Part shown: piece by piece, positions 37,935-48,048 of the stretch | Layout: each line of letters begins with the position of its first letter | How positions within the stretch are numbered: the stretch's first letter is position 1 | Source of the DNA: Gimesia sp. | GTDB lineage: Bacteria > Planctomycetota > Planctomycetia > Planctomycetales > Planctomycetaceae | Length of the DNA: 64,000 nucleotides | Assembly (NCBI GenBank): GCA_002706765.1 | Contig: PAJV01000066.1 | Location: 86,740 to 150,739 of the forward strand | Direction: 5' to 3' | The notes under the pieces: generated by a model | Database searches by the model: none | Told to the model about the DNA's origin: nothing | What the model saw: only the letters and a program-made list of their open reading frames with translations | Made by a program: the position numbers and the translations under genes

Positions 37935-38624
37935 TTATTTTTCGTAGGAAGCCTGGTTCAGCTTGGAAGGTGCGGGCGGCACAGCGGGTGCTGCTTCTTC
38001 CGGCAGTGGTGCGACTTCCGGTTCGGGAGTCACGGGACTACCGGTGGAGTAGTAAACGGGTCCACTGAATTGCTGACCGCCACGACAGTGTTTGCAGCCA
38101 TGTCCGCGACAGGCGCTGCAGTCACGGGTGTGATACATGCTGGGGTTGGGCGGAGGAGGCAGCATGCCTGCCCGTGGTTGCCAGGTTGGTACCGCCTGGT
38201 AATAAAATCCAAGCTGGGTGGTGTCGGTTGGCATATAAACCTGTGGGTAATAAGCCGGCCCGGCAGGTCCGGGTTGTCCCATGTACTGATTGGAGTAATA
38301 CCGCTGGTATTGCACGGGAGTGCGTTGAATCCTCTGTGCGGAAGGAGGACACCAGCCATGCCCGGGTGAAGTGTGACACTTTCTCAGGAAAGCGATGCCT
38401 TCACGCGAGGAATAATTGCGGTAGACGCCATCGCCGTCAAAGCGGTTGGAATATCCGGGGGGGCAGTTGTATTCGTAGCCGCCGCCCCGCACGTGATGAC
38501 CGATCTGCTGGATCTGACCGTCACTGGCAGTCGTTTTCTCATCTGCGCTGGCGGTCAGAGCAGTGTGAGCCATGACGCCGGTCACTGCGAGAATGGCCAG
38601 CATATGCACGTTTAAGATTCTCAT
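37935..38624 (-). CDS. Secreted Tyr/Pro-rich protein with a CxxCxGxGC motif
   Basis: The 229-residue protein has a signal peptide (MLAILAVTGVMAHTALTASA). It then has CPPGYSNRFDGDGVYRN, CHTSPGHGWCPP, a Tyr/Gln/Pro-rich middle part, and CSACRGHGCKHCRGG near the C-terminus, which resembles a DnaJ-type zinc finger repeat (CxxCxGxG) although it is outside the cell. The tail is Pro/Glu-rich. No family is recognised. A good ribosome site (AGGA) precedes the ATG. It is the last gene of a three-gene set of small exported proteins, each probably cell-wall or matrix components. Zinc or disulfide binding is inferred. Confidence 0.75.
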   Translation of the reverse strand: MRILNVHMLAILAVTGVMAHTALTASADEKTTASDGQIQQIGHHVRGGGYEYNCPPGYSNRFDGDGVYRNYSSREGIAFLRKCHTSPGHGWCPPSAQRIQRTPVQYQRYYSNQYMGQPGPAGPAYYPQVYMPTDTTQLGFYYQAVPTWQPRAGMLPPPPNPSMYHTRDCSACRGHGCKHCRGGQQFSGPVYYSTGSPVTPEPEVAPLPEEAAPAVPPAPSKLNQASYEK

Positions 38625-38665
38625 ATCAATCTTCCTGGACCCGATTGAGGATTTAATGTATTAGA

Positions 38666-39223
38666 TTATTGAACGATGCGAGAGACCGGAGTCAAACGGC
38701 TTGAAGGAACGCCCCAACCGTAGTTGTAGGTATGGTGCACGTTGGGAGCGAGGGGAACCGCGATGGGAACACCATAACCCTGAGCACCGTAAAGACGACC
38801 ATCGCGTCCATCGAAGTAGTAGGGATCGACGGCATAGGTCATGTTGTAGTGTCCAATGGGAGCACAGCCTTTTCCGCCGCATCCGGTAGGAATGAAGTAA
38901 CCGAACTTGCAACGGAAGAATTCCCGCAGCGAGCCCCGCTTTCCGATCCCGGCTGAAGTCCGGTATCCTTTACCCGCACCGCCGGCCCGACAGTGAGGGC
39001 AATCGCCGCCGACAAAGGTACCGCCGTCCGAGTAAGAGTAAACATGCTTTTCTTTACAGTTACATTTATCGTGGATGTAACCTGCCTGTTGAATGGGTGA
39101 GGCCTGCTTCTGAGTCAGTTTCAGGCTGCCCGGTTCGCCCGCCTGCAGAGGGGAAGCAGACAGGACTGTCAACATCCCGGCCACTGCCACGAGGCCTGCT
39201 AATTGATAAGTGAATTTCTGCAT
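38666..39223 (-). CDS. Secreted Cys/Gly-rich protein
   Basis: About 185 residues from the ATG at 39223, which follows AGGA and gives a proper signal peptide (TYQLAGLVAVAGMLTVLSASPLQA); the frame is open 11 codons further. Mature features are CNCKEKHVYSYSDGG, GGDCPHCRAGGAGKGYR, FFRCKFGYFIPTGCGGKGCAP and a Tyr-rich C-terminal part. The CPHCRAGGAG piece again resembles a CxxCxGxG unit. No family is recognised. It sits between two other secreted-protein genes with 41- and 86-base spacers. Confidence 0.75.
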   Translation of the reverse strand: MQKFTYQLAGLVAVAGMLTVLSASPLQAGEPGSLKLTQKQASPIQQAGYIHDKCNCKEKHVYSYSDGGTFVGGDCPHCRAGGAGKGYRTSAGIGKRGSLREFFRCKFGYFIPTGCGGKGCAPIGHYNMTYAVDPYYFDGRDGRLYGAQGYGVPIAVPLAPNVHHTYNYGWGVPSSRLTPVSRIVQ

Positions 39224-39309
39224 TTTGATATTTCCTGATCGTTTCTCCGGGCACATGACCCAGTGTGATAAACGTGTTCGGGTTGAGACAGTGTGAGCGT
39301 GGATTTCCG

Positions 39310-40080
39310 TTATCTGACCAACGGCGGAATAAATTTAGGGAAGAATCCGAAGTCTGTTTTATATTTCACGTTGACCCGGGTGCCTTCCAGTTTCCACTTT
39401 TCGTGAGATCGCATGCCGAAGGGAGTCCAGATCCAGCCACCTTTGACGTTGTAGTAATAAGGACCATACATGGCGTTGTATTCATGGGCATACAACATTT
39501 CCTGAGGCGCCAGTGCCTGGTTGGTGATAATGGTCCGTCCCACGTAGTCGGGGATTCCCGGCTTGGGACTGGGATACAGGGGAGCCTGCAGCTGAGGATA
39601 TCCGGGCAGAACATTCATGCCTTCCATCACGGGCAGCGGCTGAGCGGCTTTGTGATGTTTGTGATCTTTGAAGTGCCCATGAGCATAGCTGATGGGTCGT
39701 GCCTGCTGCGCGTTTTCAAAGGGAGCCGGTGTCGAAGTAATGATGTTCGGCTGATTGCTGACCTGCCGGATGTGATACGGACCCGCGCTGCGACGTCCGA
39801 GTGTCGGTCGACTGGGAAGAGGAATCTGGCGGCCTCTTACCGGAGCCGCTTCCTCAGTGTGACCCACCTGCTGTACGCGGTTCTGTTTATCAGCGGAACT
39901 GCTGAACTTCCGCTTGAACCAGCTGATCGGATTATACTTCGATGAACTCGAAACAGCTTCCTGCCGGACAACCGCATTATTGACTGCACCTGGTTCAGCA
40001 GCCTGTAATGCCGGCGCCATCAGTAAAAATGCCGGTAACAGCCCGGTTAGCAGGGTTACCTTCAGACTCGCCTGAGCCAT
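39310..40080 (-). CDS. Secreted protein of unknown function
   Basis: The 256-residue protein has a signal peptide (TLLTGLLPAFLLMAPALQAA) and a polar, Pro/Ser-rich mature chain. Near the C-terminus a Tyr/Trp-rich segment (YNAMYGPYYYNVKGGWIWTP) and a GFFPKFIPPLVR end are seen, plus a short His-rich HFKDHKHHK piece. No family is recognised. A GGGAGGGA ribosome site precedes the ATG. It is the first gene of the three-gene secreted set, so the promoter should lie in the 520-base divergent region before the topoisomerase genes. Confidence 0.75.
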   Translation of the reverse strand: MAQASLKVTLLTGLLPAFLLMAPALQAAEPGAVNNAVVRQEAVSSSSKYNPISWFKRKFSSSADKQNRVQQVGHTEEAAPVRGRQIPLPSRPTLGRRSAGPYHIRQVSNQPNIITSTPAPFENAQQARPISYAHGHFKDHKHHKAAQPLPVMEGMNVLPGYPQLQAPLYPSPKPGIPDYVGRTIITNQALAPQEMLYAHEYNAMYGPYYYNVKGGWIWTPFGMRSHEKWKLEGTRVNVKYKTDFGFFPKFIPPLVR

Positions 40081-40600
40081 AACAATCCCTCCCTGGATTT
40101 TTATTGTGGGGTTTCCACCAATGAGACTAGGTCAGAGGCTCGTCCAACCCCCGTCAGTCAATTATAATGATCAATTGTCTTCAGTCAGAACCAGTCGTGG
40201 TTCACAAACAAGGCAAAGCCACTTCACAAAGACCGAGGTGAAAATAGAAATTCTGGGAATTTCACTTTTCAGAGTTCCGGCACTTTTTGTATGTTTCAAT
40301 CGCCCGACAGCGACCCTCTCAAAAAGAAAGCCACTAGTCCAAATTTCGGCTGGCAGGAATCGTCGGAATGAGTCATTTTGTAACCACAATGACGATTCAT
40401 CCTATTTTCCCGAATTATTGTCTATTTAACGGGTTACGAGTGGCCTTATCTGTTCAATAATCGTTTTAACAGATACAATCCTCAATGTTTTCACAAACAG
40501 CAAAATTGACATATTTTTCTTAAGCTACCAGGTGGTTTGACCCGAATTCTGAATAAGGCTCCCCCTTTCAGAAGCAGGAACACCGTCAGAGGCCGACCGT
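40081..40600. other. Divergent intergenic region, 520 bases
   Basis: This stretch separates the minus-strand secreted set from the topoisomerase A-subunit gene and should contain promoters for both. A TTGACA occurs at 40505-40510 but no fitting -10 follows it at 17 bases. No gene was called; short frames here show no family match. Confidence 0.5.
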
Positions 40601-43045
40601 GTGTCGGGACAATCAACAGAATATTTGGAGAGACTTTTGGCTAAGCGAAAATCGGCCAATAACGGCACGGCAAACAACGGAACACCGAGCACTGAATCAG
40701 ACCGTATTGAGTATGTGCCCATCAGCGATGTCACACGACGGCGCTATTTGAACTATGCGATGTCCGTGATTACCTCGCGTGCCCTGCCTGATGTGCGGGA
40801 TGGCTTGAAGCCGGTACAGCGTCGCATTTTGTATGTGATGTATCACGACTTACGGTTGATGGCCAATGCGAAGCCACGTAAGTGCGCGAAGATCTGCGGG
40901 GACACGACGGGGAACTATCACCCGCACGGCGATGCGTCCGTTTATGATGCACTGGTCAGACTGGCACAGGATTTCAACCTGAGAAGTCCGTTGATCAATG
41001 GGCAGGGTAATTTTGGTTCGATCATGGGTCTGCCCGCGGCGGCAGCCCGTTATACCGAAGCCCGGCTGACAGGGATCGCCGAACATCTGATGAACGAACT
41101 GCGTTATCAGACAGTGGATATGCGTCCCAACTATGATGGCACCCGCGACGAACCGGTGGTTCTGCCGGCACGGTTCCCCAACCTGCTGGTGAACGGGGTC
41201 CACGGGATCGCAGTGGGGATGGCGACCAATATCCCGCCTCACAACCTGGGAGAAGTCATCAAAGCCTGCGTACATCTGATTCATCACGGCGATGCGACCG
41301 TGGCCCAGCTGATGAAATATATCAAAGCTCCCGACTTCCCGATGGGAGGCCGGATCGTCACAGACAAACGGTCTCTCACGACGGTTTATAAAGATGGCCG
41401 TGGCCCAGTCAAAGTACGCGGTGAATGGAAGCCTGAAAGCGACTCACGTGCGAAAGGCGCACAACGGCTCGTTGTGTATTCAGTCCCTTATGGCGTGGAA
41501 ACCGGTTCTCTGCTGTCGGAGATCGGCGGAATCGTGGAGTCCCGGAAGCTGCCTCAGCTGGTGGATGTGGCTGATGAAACCGATGACAAAAATGGCCTGA
41601 AAATTGTGCTGGAAATCAAACCGGACGCAGACCCGGAAACGGTAATGGCCTTTTTGTACAAGCACACGAACCTGGAGCAGAACTTCTCGGTCAACATGAC
41701 CTGCCTGGTACCCGACGAATCGAATGTGCTGGTGCCCCGCCGTTGTGACCTCAAAGAAATGCTGCAGTACTTTCTGGACTTCCGGTTTGTCTCGGTTCGG
41801 AAACGTTTTGAATTTCAACTGCAACTGCTGGAACGGCGGATTCACATTCTGAAGGGCTTTGAGATCATCTTCAATGATCTGGATAAAGCCCTCAAACTGA
41901 TCCGTGCCAGTAACGGCAAACAGGATGCCGCCAAAAAGCTGATGGACAATTTCCCGCTGGATGAAATCCAGACGATGGCGATTCTGGAGCTGCAGCTGTA
42001 CCGCATCTCCAGGCTGGAAATCAACACGATTCGCGAAGAACTGGAAGAGAAGGAAGCTGAAGCGGAAAAGATTCGCAAGATACTGGCATCGGACAAACGA
42101 CTCTGGAAGGTCGTGGAAAATGAGCTCAAAGAACTGGCCGACGAATTCCCGGAAAAGCGTCAGACCAGGCTGGGTTCTTCGGAAGAGATTACGGAATTCG
42201 ATCCGCAGGCCTATATCGTTCGCGAAAACACGAACGTGGTCGTCTCGCGCGAAGGCTGGATCAAACGCGTGGGTCGTCTGAAAACCAAAGAAGGGACTCA
42301 GGAGCTGGATAAAACCCGGACCCGCGAAGGGGACAGCGTGTTGGCAGTGGCACCGGGAAGTACCCTGGACCATGTCGTGTTCTTCTCCAGCGATGGAGTA
42401 GCGTATACGCTGCCGATTGAGCAGGTTCCCGTTTCATCAGGTTATGGCGAGCCACTTTCCAAACATGCGCGGATGAGCGATGGCGCATACCTGGTGGCGG
42501 CGGTGACGACCGATGGTCGCTTCACACCGGATGACAAATCAACAAAGAAGCAACCCATTCCCACGCCTCACGTTCTGATCGTGACAGAGAAGGGACAGAT
42601 CATGCGGATTTCGTTCAGTCTGTTCCGGACGGCTTCGACCAAAGCAGGCCGCAAGTACTGTCGCCTGGGTAAGGATGACCGGGTGGTCTATGCGGGGCTG
42701 GTTGAAGAGGCTGAAACCATGTTTATCGCGACTAAAGATGCCCGCGTGCTGCATTGCGAAATCGAAGAAGCCGCCCTGCTCTCCAATGCGGGCAAAGGGG
42801 TTAAGGGGATCAAACTGGAAAAAGGGGACCAGGTCATGGGGGCCCTGCAGCTGACGCGACCGAGCGACTGCCTGCGGGTCGTGAATACCGCGGGCAAAAA
42901 AATGACCTTTGGCCAGATGAAATATGGAGTCACTTCCCGCGGCGGCAAAGGCGTGAAAACCAGTCAACGGAGCGGGTTTGCTGAAATCCTCTATCCGCCC
43001 ATTGAAGTGGTTGACTGGGACGAACAGGCGGACGACGAATCATAA
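40601..43045 (+). CDS. Type IIA topoisomerase subunit A (GyrA/ParC-like)
   Basis: The 814-residue protein has the breakage-reunion domain with [37 protein letters not shown], and catalytic Tyr151 in [11 protein letters not shown]. The coiled-coil gate and a C-terminal beta-pinwheel follow. The quinolone-pocket residues read G-D-A-S-V-Y-D (110-116), so Ala replaces the usual Ser. Just before the catalytic Tyr, the usual GS.DGDSAAAMRYTE reads [15 protein letters not shown], with the acidic pair lost. The GyrA-box-like piece in the C-terminal domain is SRGGKG, a poor match to QRRGGKG. This mix means the protein could be gyrase or a topo IV-like second enzyme. The start is GTG with GAGG ten bases before it. 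The B-subunit gene follows after 93 bases. Confidence 0.9.
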   Translation: MSGQSTEYLERLLAKRKSANNGTANNGTPSTESDRIEYVPISDVTRRRYLNYAMSVITSRALPDVRDGLKPVQRRILYVMYHDLRLMANAKPRKCAKICGDTTGNYHPHGDASVYDALVRLAQDFNLRSPLINGQGNFGSIMGLPAAAARYTEARLTGIAEHLMNELRYQTVDMRPNYDGTRDEPVVLPARFPNLLVNGVHGIAVGMATNIPPHNLGEVIKACVHLIHHGDATVAQLMKYIKAPDFPMGGRIVTDKRSLTTVYKDGRGPVKVRGEWKPESDSRAKGAQRLVVYSVPYGVETGSLLSEIGGIVESRKLPQLVDVADETDDKNGLKIVLEIKPDADPETVMAFLYKHTNLEQNFSVNMTCLVPDESNVLVPRRCDLKEMLQYFLDFRFVSVRKRFEFQLQLLERRIHILKGFEIIFNDLDKALKLIRASNGKQDAAKKLMDNFPLDEIQTMAILELQLYRISRLEINTIREELEEKEAEAEKIRKILASDKRLWKVVENELKELADEFPEKRQTRLGSSEEITEFDPQAYIVRENTNVVVSREGWIKRVGRLKTKEGTQELDKTRTREGDSVLAVAPGSTLDHVVFFSSDGVAYTLPIEQVPVSSGYGEPLSKHARMSDGAYLVAAVTTDGRFTPDDKSTKKQPIPTPHVLIVTEKGQIMRISFSLFRTASTKAGRKYCRLGKDDRVVYAGLVEEAETMFIATKDARVLHCEIEEAALLSNAGKGVKGIKLEKGDQVMGALQLTRPSDCLRVVNTAGKKMTFGQMKYGVTSRGGKGVKTSQRSGFAEILYPPIEVVDWDEQADDES

Positions 43046-43138
43046 ACTGTTCGCATCTCGACTTACGGATCTCTGGCTCAACACCTATAATCTCGTTTTC
43101 CTTCGCATTTCAATTAGAGAAATATCAGTAAAGGTATT

Positions 43139-45070
43139 ATGGCAACTGCAGCAAAAACAACAGGCGCAAAAAAATATTCGGCTGACGACATTGAAGTGCT
43201 GGAAGGGCTGGAGGCGGTCCGCCGTCGTCCTTCGATGTATATCGGTGGCGTTGATATTCGAGGGCTGCATCACCTGCTCTGGGAAATCGTCGATAACTCG
43301 GTCGACGAATATCTGGCTAAAGAAGCCGATACGATTATCGTCACCCTGCATAAAGATGGCGCCTCCTGCAGTGTCAAAGACAATGGCCGTGGCATTCCCG
43401 TCGACAAGCATACCAAAACCAAAAAGTCGGCTTTGGAACTGATTCTGACCACCCTGCATGCCGGCGGAAAATTCTCCGACAAGAACTATGCCCGCAGCGG
43501 TGGTCTGCATGGCGTGGGTTCTTCCGTGGTCAATGCCCTGTCTTCCGAGATGATTGCGACAGTCGTACGCGACGGTCACCAGTACATGCAGCGGTATAAA
43601 AAAGGCAAGCCGACCACACCCGTTAAAAAAGTAAAGCCGTTCCGCGGACACGGAACCGAAATCTATTTCCGCCCGGACGATGACATTTTCCGCCGTGTGC
43701 ACTTCAGTGCCGACACGATTCGCCAGCACCTGGAAGATGTCGCCTTTATTCATGGCGGCCTGAAAATCACCTTCCGCGACGAAGTCAAAAAAGAGACGCA
43801 TGAACTTTCTCATCCGGAAGGAATTCGTGGCTACCTCGAAAAACTGACACAGGAACAGCAGAAAAAACCCGTTCACGAACAGATGTTCTTTGCAGAAAAG
43901 GAAGACAAGAACATTCGCGTGGAAGTCGTATTAAGATGGACCGATGCCACGGACGAGCAGATTCGCAGTTATGTGAACGGGATCCGCACCCATGCTGGCG
44001 GAACGCACGAAAGCGGACTGCGGTCCGGGATTGCCAAAGCGGTCAAGAATTATATGGATGTGCATAATATCAAGCACAAAGGACTGGCGATTACGACCGA
44101 TGACATCCGCGAAGGCGTGCTCTGCCTGATTTCCGTATTCCATAGTGATCCGATGTTTCAGGGTCAGACCAAAGAGAAACTGAATAATCCCGAAGTCAGC
44201 GGCTTTGTCGAAGGGATCGTCAGGCCTCTGCTGGAAACCTGGTTGAACCAGAACCCGAGTATTGCTGATGCGGTAGTTGGTCGGATCGTCCTGGCAGCAC
44301 GAGCCCGGATGGCCAGTCGCGATGCCCAGAAAGAAGTACGGCGGAAATCGGTCACGAACCGAAAATCGACCCTGCCGGGCAAACTGCTGGACTGCCGCTC
44401 CAATAAACCGGAAGAATCAGAGCTGTTTCTGGTCGAAGGTCTGTCTGCGGGTGGAACGGCGGCGATGGGGCGCGACAGCCGCATCCAGGCAGTGCTGCCG
44501 CTGCGGGGAAAAGTCTTGAATACCGAATCGCTGGCTATTTCCAAAATCATGGGGAACCAGGAAATCAAGGACCTGGTGGAAACACTGGGAACCGGGATTG
44601 GCCCGAACTTTGAGATCATGAACCTGCGCTACAACCGGATCATCCTGCTGATGGATGCCGACAGTGATGGCTATCACATCAGCACGCTGCTGCTGACATT
44701 CTTCTTTCGGCATATGCGGGAACTGATTCGCCAGGGCAAACTGTTTCTGGCACAACCGCCTCTGTACTGTATCAAGGTCGGCAGCGAGAAACATTATGCC
44801 CAGGATGATGCCCAGAAGGAAGAGATCGTGGAATCACTGGGCGCCAACCGCAAGTATGAGATTGGTCGCTTTAAAGGTCTGGGTGAAATGACAGCCAGCG
44901 AACTCAAAGAGACCACGCTGGATCCCAAACACCGCGTGCTGCTGAAAGTGGATATCGACAGCCAGCTCGATGCGGATGCCACGTTCGCCCAGCTGTTCGG
45001 CAAAGATGCCAGCCTGCGTTACGACCTGATCATGCAGGAAGCGATCGAAGCAGACGACATCGATTATTGA
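43139..45070 (+). CDS. Type IIA topoisomerase subunit B (GyrB/ParE-like)
   Basis: The 643-residue protein has a GHKL ATPase domain (VLEGLEAVRRRPSMYIG, EIVDNSVDE, DNGRGIPVD, SGGLHGVGSSVVNALS), a transducer domain, and a Toprim domain. The Toprim Glu (433) sits in VEGLSAGG rather than the nearly universal VEGDSAGG, so Leu435 replaces Asp. The metal-binding DADSDG (506-511) is intact. The C-terminal zinc-free tail (RFKGLGEMTASELKETTLDP, DASLRYDLIM) is of the short ParE/GyrB type. With the A subunit it should form an A2B2 enzyme that passes DNA duplexes with ATP. The A-then-B order is the reverse of the usual gyrB-gyrA. A ribosome site (AAAGGT) precedes the ATG. Confidence 0.9.
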   Translation: MATAAKTTGAKKYSADDIEVLEGLEAVRRRPSMYIGGVDIRGLHHLLWEIVDNSVDEYLAKEADTIIVTLHKDGASCSVKDNGRGIPVDKHTKTKKSALELILTTLHAGGKFSDKNYARSGGLHGVGSSVVNALSSEMIATVVRDGHQYMQRYKKGKPTTPVKKVKPFRGHGTEIYFRPDDDIFRRVHFSADTIRQHLEDVAFIHGGLKITFRDEVKKETHELSHPEGIRGYLEKLTQEQQKKPVHEQMFFAEKEDKNIRVEVVLRWTDATDEQIRSYVNGIRTHAGGTHESGLRSGIAKAVKNYMDVHNIKHKGLAITTDDIREGVLCLISVFHSDPMFQGQTKEKLNNPEVSGFVEGIVRPLLETWLNQNPSIADAVVGRIVLAARARMASRDAQKEVRRKSVTNRKSTLPGKLLDCRSNKPEESELFLVEGLSAGGTAAMGRDSRIQAVLPLRGKVLNTESLAISKIMGNQEIKDLVETLGTGIGPNFEIMNLRYNRIILLMDADSDGYHISTLLLTFFFRHMRELIRQGKLFLAQPPLYCIKVGSEKHYAQDDAQKEEIVESLGANRKYEIGRFKGLGEMTASELKETTLDPKHRVLLKVDIDSQLDADATFAQLFGKDASLRYDLIMQEAIEADDIDY

Positions 45071-45092
45071 TCTCAGCTGCTCAAGACGATAC

Positions 45093-45130
45093 AAAAAAAG
45101 AGGCGAATCGATTTGATTCGCCTCTTTTTA
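45093..45130. terminator. Bidirectional terminator between topoisomerase B and the 750-residue protein gene
   Basis: AAAAAGAGGCGAATC (45095-45109) pairs with GATTCGCCTCTTTTT (45115-45129) with a 5-base loop. The A-run on one side and T-run on the other let it terminate transcription from both converging genes. Confidence 0.9.
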
Positions 45131-45156
45131 TTTCTGGTCAGATCGGAATGTCTGAC

Positions 45157-47415
45157 TTATTTTACGGAAGCGGTTTCTGCCGGTTCGGGTGGCAGAGGCT
45201 GCTTGCTGTCATTCTTTTCCACAGTCAGGTCGTTACCCACGGTGATCGTCAGCCAGCCATCGTTGGCTTTGATGCCGGTGATGTCCAGGTAGACGGTCCG
45301 GTTTTCCAGTTTGGCTTTGACCTGTGAATCTTCAACGCGATCCGGAAATGCTTTTTCCATCTTGCTGCGAACCACGCCGGAACGGGCGATCTGAGCAGCA
45401 ATCCGTTCGGGTCGAACGACGGGAGATGACTTGACGTCTCCCCGGGTGATATGAATTTTATCACCGTCGACTCTGAAGTGCAGAGGAACCGTGATGACCT
45501 GGGTCGGCACAGCGGTTTCGCCCTGCTGTTCAAAACCACAACGCAGGATGAGGTTCAGAGTATTGTCAGTGATCTGCACACGAATGGGATCGTGATCATC
45601 GAAGACCAGCAGATTGGGTCCTTTATCTGGATCAACGGGAGGACGTTCCAGTTTGACTTTTCGTCCCAGAACATCTTCGATTGATTTTTCAAATTCTGTG
45701 ATCAGGTCCTGATCGGTAATTGTGCGGCCTTCGAGGTTCATTCGAGACAGGCTGTTATTCATCACCGATTCATGCAGCTGTACCACAACACTTTCGTCGG
45801 CAGCGATGGTCAATGGTGGCGAATTGGCAGCCAGTTCGCCGGTATCCATCAGCCGGGTGCGAATGTAAAGATGAGTGTCAGTGGAAGCATAGCTGCGGGC
45901 AGTGGGGAACAGCCCATTGTCACGCAGACGCTTATTCAGAGTCCCGCCGACCTCTTCATTGGCACGACCGATGCGTTCATCCACTTCTTCATCGAAGCGG
46001 GGACGAACCCGGTCTCGCACGCGTTGTGCGGCGATGGCTTCTGCTTCGCCTTTCAACTCGGCAGTCCGGCGGTATGCCATATTGCGACCAATGCCAGCCA
46101 GCAGAGGAATGCGATCCAGTTTTGTGCTGGCACCGACGGTGGTGTTATTGGCGGCGACTTCGACCCAGGCAGGCTGAGTTACGAAAGTATCGCCATCAAA
46201 GTTGATTTCTTTAGAACCCCAGATCTGGTGATGACCTGATGTGTAAATCGTCGCCTGGTTGGTGGTACCGGAAGTTTCACTGTTGGTAACACCTTTCAGT
46301 GTTAAATCAAATCGCAGTGTAGAATCGCTGGGTTTGAAATCCACGCCGATTTCGGTGGTTGTGGCCTGATTTCCGGTGACGTAAGCACCCAGAATGCAAT
46401 CCACCACGGGGCCGGTTTCACAGGTGCTGTCGTGGATCAGCCGATTCATGAACTCTTCGGCAACCATCACACGCAGGTTATAGTTGAAGTAGTTGTTCCG
46501 CAGAGCGCTAGTCAGTGGCTCGAGGCCCCCTTCCAGTTCTTCACGCAGAATAGCATAGGCTTTACGTGCTTCAAATGAGTTCTTGTTGCTTTCTGTCGCT
46601 TCGTATTCTTCCAGGTTGCTGACCAGTGCCGTCAGTTGCTCACGAACTTTACTGGAATCAATTTTCGCCGGACCGGCCTGGGAATCAGCCAGAAAAGCAC
46701 GGATTGATTTTTCCAGGTTCTGGAACTGAGGACGGTTGAAGAATTTTCGCTGTTCCGCATCGATTAATGCACCGCGCTCTTCAAATTTCTTTTTGAGCGA
46801 TTTCAACAGATCCATCAGTTCGACTTCGGAATAGCTGTTTTTCAATTCTTTCTGCAACTCATTTAGCTGCAGGTAATCGACCCAGCCGTTACCATTGTCC
46901 ATGGTACCCAGGTATTTTTTCAGAGCGGCGGCCGCTTTGGCCAGTTTGTTCTGCTGGGCTTTCAGCTGAGCTGCTTTCACGGCAGCGACATCGACCGACA
47001 GGGTTTTCAGAACCGCATTGGCAATTTCCACGCGACGTTGCAGGCGGCTGGCGTAATCCGCGAGGACTGCCTGGCCTTGAGCTTCCTGAACCTTGGTCTG
47101 CAGTGCTGCCAGGGTCTGCTGCTGCTGTTCCAGAGTCAGCTCTGATCCGTAAAGCTTTGCCAGCAGGTCGCCCACCTGCTGATCCCATTCTGCCCATTTG
47201 CCTTCGAGTCCTTCCGGAGCTTCCGAAAGATCTTCAGGTACTTCAGCTGGTAAAATACCCTGCAGACCCACGTCTGCTTTTTCCTGCTTCTTGTCTGCCA
47301 CAGCCATGGAGGATGTGACAACCAGTGCCAGGCTGGTTAAACCTAAAACTGCGAGGCCAAGTACACCAAAATATTTCTGGTTTTGTCTGGTTCGGTTTAG
47401 TTCCTTTAGAAACAT
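45157..47415 (-). CDS. Large membrane-anchored protein of unknown function
   Basis: About 752 residues from the ATG at 47415, preferred over the further upstream start because GGAG precedes it and the helix falls near the N-terminus. One transmembrane or signal segment (YFGVLGLAVLGLTSLALVV) is followed by a coiled-coil-rich region (Gln/Ala/Lys/Glu-rich, about 80-320) and a beta-rich C-terminal half. The latter contains a Cys pair (CETGPVVDC), TTTEIGVDFKPSDSTLRFDL and FDDHDPIRVQITDNTLNLIL. No known family can be named; its overall build suggests a periplasm-exposed structural protein. It ends at a shared bidirectional terminator. The long non-coding stretch upstream should carry its promoter. 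Confidence 0.8.
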   Translation of the reverse strand: MFLKELNRTRQNQKYFGVLGLAVLGLTSLALVVTSSMAVADKKQEKADVGLQGILPAEVPEDLSEAPEGLEGKWAEWDQQVGDLLAKLYGSELTLEQQQQTLAALQTKVQEAQGQAVLADYASRLQRRVEIANAVLKTLSVDVAAVKAAQLKAQQNKLAKAAAALKKYLGTMDNGNGWVDYLQLNELQKELKNSYSEVELMDLLKSLKKKFEERGALIDAEQRKFFNRPQFQNLEKSIRAFLADSQAGPAKIDSSKVREQLTALVSNLEEYEATESNKNSFEARKAYAILREELEGGLEPLTSALRNNYFNYNLRVMVAEEFMNRLIHDSTCETGPVVDCILGAYVTGNQATTTEIGVDFKPSDSTLRFDLTLKGVTNSETSGTTNQATIYTSGHHQIWGSKEINFDGDTFVTQPAWVEVAANNTTVGASTKLDRIPLLAGIGRNMAYRRTAELKGEAEAIAAQRVRDRVRPRFDEEVDERIGRANEEVGGTLNKRLRDNGLFPTARSYASTDTHLYIRTRLMDTGELAANSPPLTIAADESVVVQLHESVMNNSLSRMNLEGRTITDQDLITEFEKSIEDVLGRKVKLERPPVDPDKGPNLLVFDDHDPIRVQITDNTLNLILRCGFEQQGETAVPTQVITVPLHFRVDGDKIHITRGDVKSSPVVRPERIAAQIARSGVVRSKMEKAFPDRVEDSQVKAKLENRTVYLDITGIKANDGWLTITVGNDLTVEKNDSKQPLPPEPAETASVK

Positions 47416-48048
47416 ATCTGATCTCACTCCATCGACAAAGGGATTCGAATAACGGTCGCCACCATTCACAAGAACGCGGGACTCCAGGGGCCCTCATTAA
47501 TGGTAGTATGGGTGGAAACTACCGTTGTAAAATAATTTATCGTCATTTAGCAGCCGGGAATGTGTGTTGAATTCATACATCCCTGCCTCCAATCAACTAT
47601 TCAAGCATCAATATCTGCAAAACCCGGTTCACACGGATGTTCCGAAAACAATATTTGGAGATTGCAGAATTCCTGTTACTTTTCATGGCGCAAATCAGGG
47701 CCGGAGAGTCTGGGCAGGCACCCCATTCCCCAGGATCGTCAAACTCAGCCTGCCCGTTTCACAGGCCCTTCATCAGATCACCATAGCGCAGTTTAGTGGA
47801 CCCTCAAATATTGTGCAATCAACCAAAGCAGCTTGTATTCGCAACATTAACAAAACGTATAAATGTTCACGTCTTCTGTTTCTGGAGCTGAAGGTCCCTC
47901 CTGCCAGAGCCGGTCGAACGGTTTTCAGGTATTCAGAATAGAGATTCAGGCTGAATAATCGAGGGGTTCGATTTGGAATTTGGGCAGTGAGACCGTACAT
48001 TGGTGGTTTCAGACAATAGGTCCAGATTAACGTTAAAAGGATTTTCAC
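47416..48048. other. Divergent intergenic region, about 630 bases
   Basis: The region between the 750-residue protein and the helicase gene contains a 125-codon plus-strand frame (47564-47941) and other short frames, none with a family match or a good ribosome site. Promoters for both flanking genes are expected here. Confidence 0.5.

Noticed and set aside
47564-47941. 125-codon plus-strand frame
   Set aside because: No recognisable domain or good ribosome site; amino acid make-up is not like the neighbouring genes.
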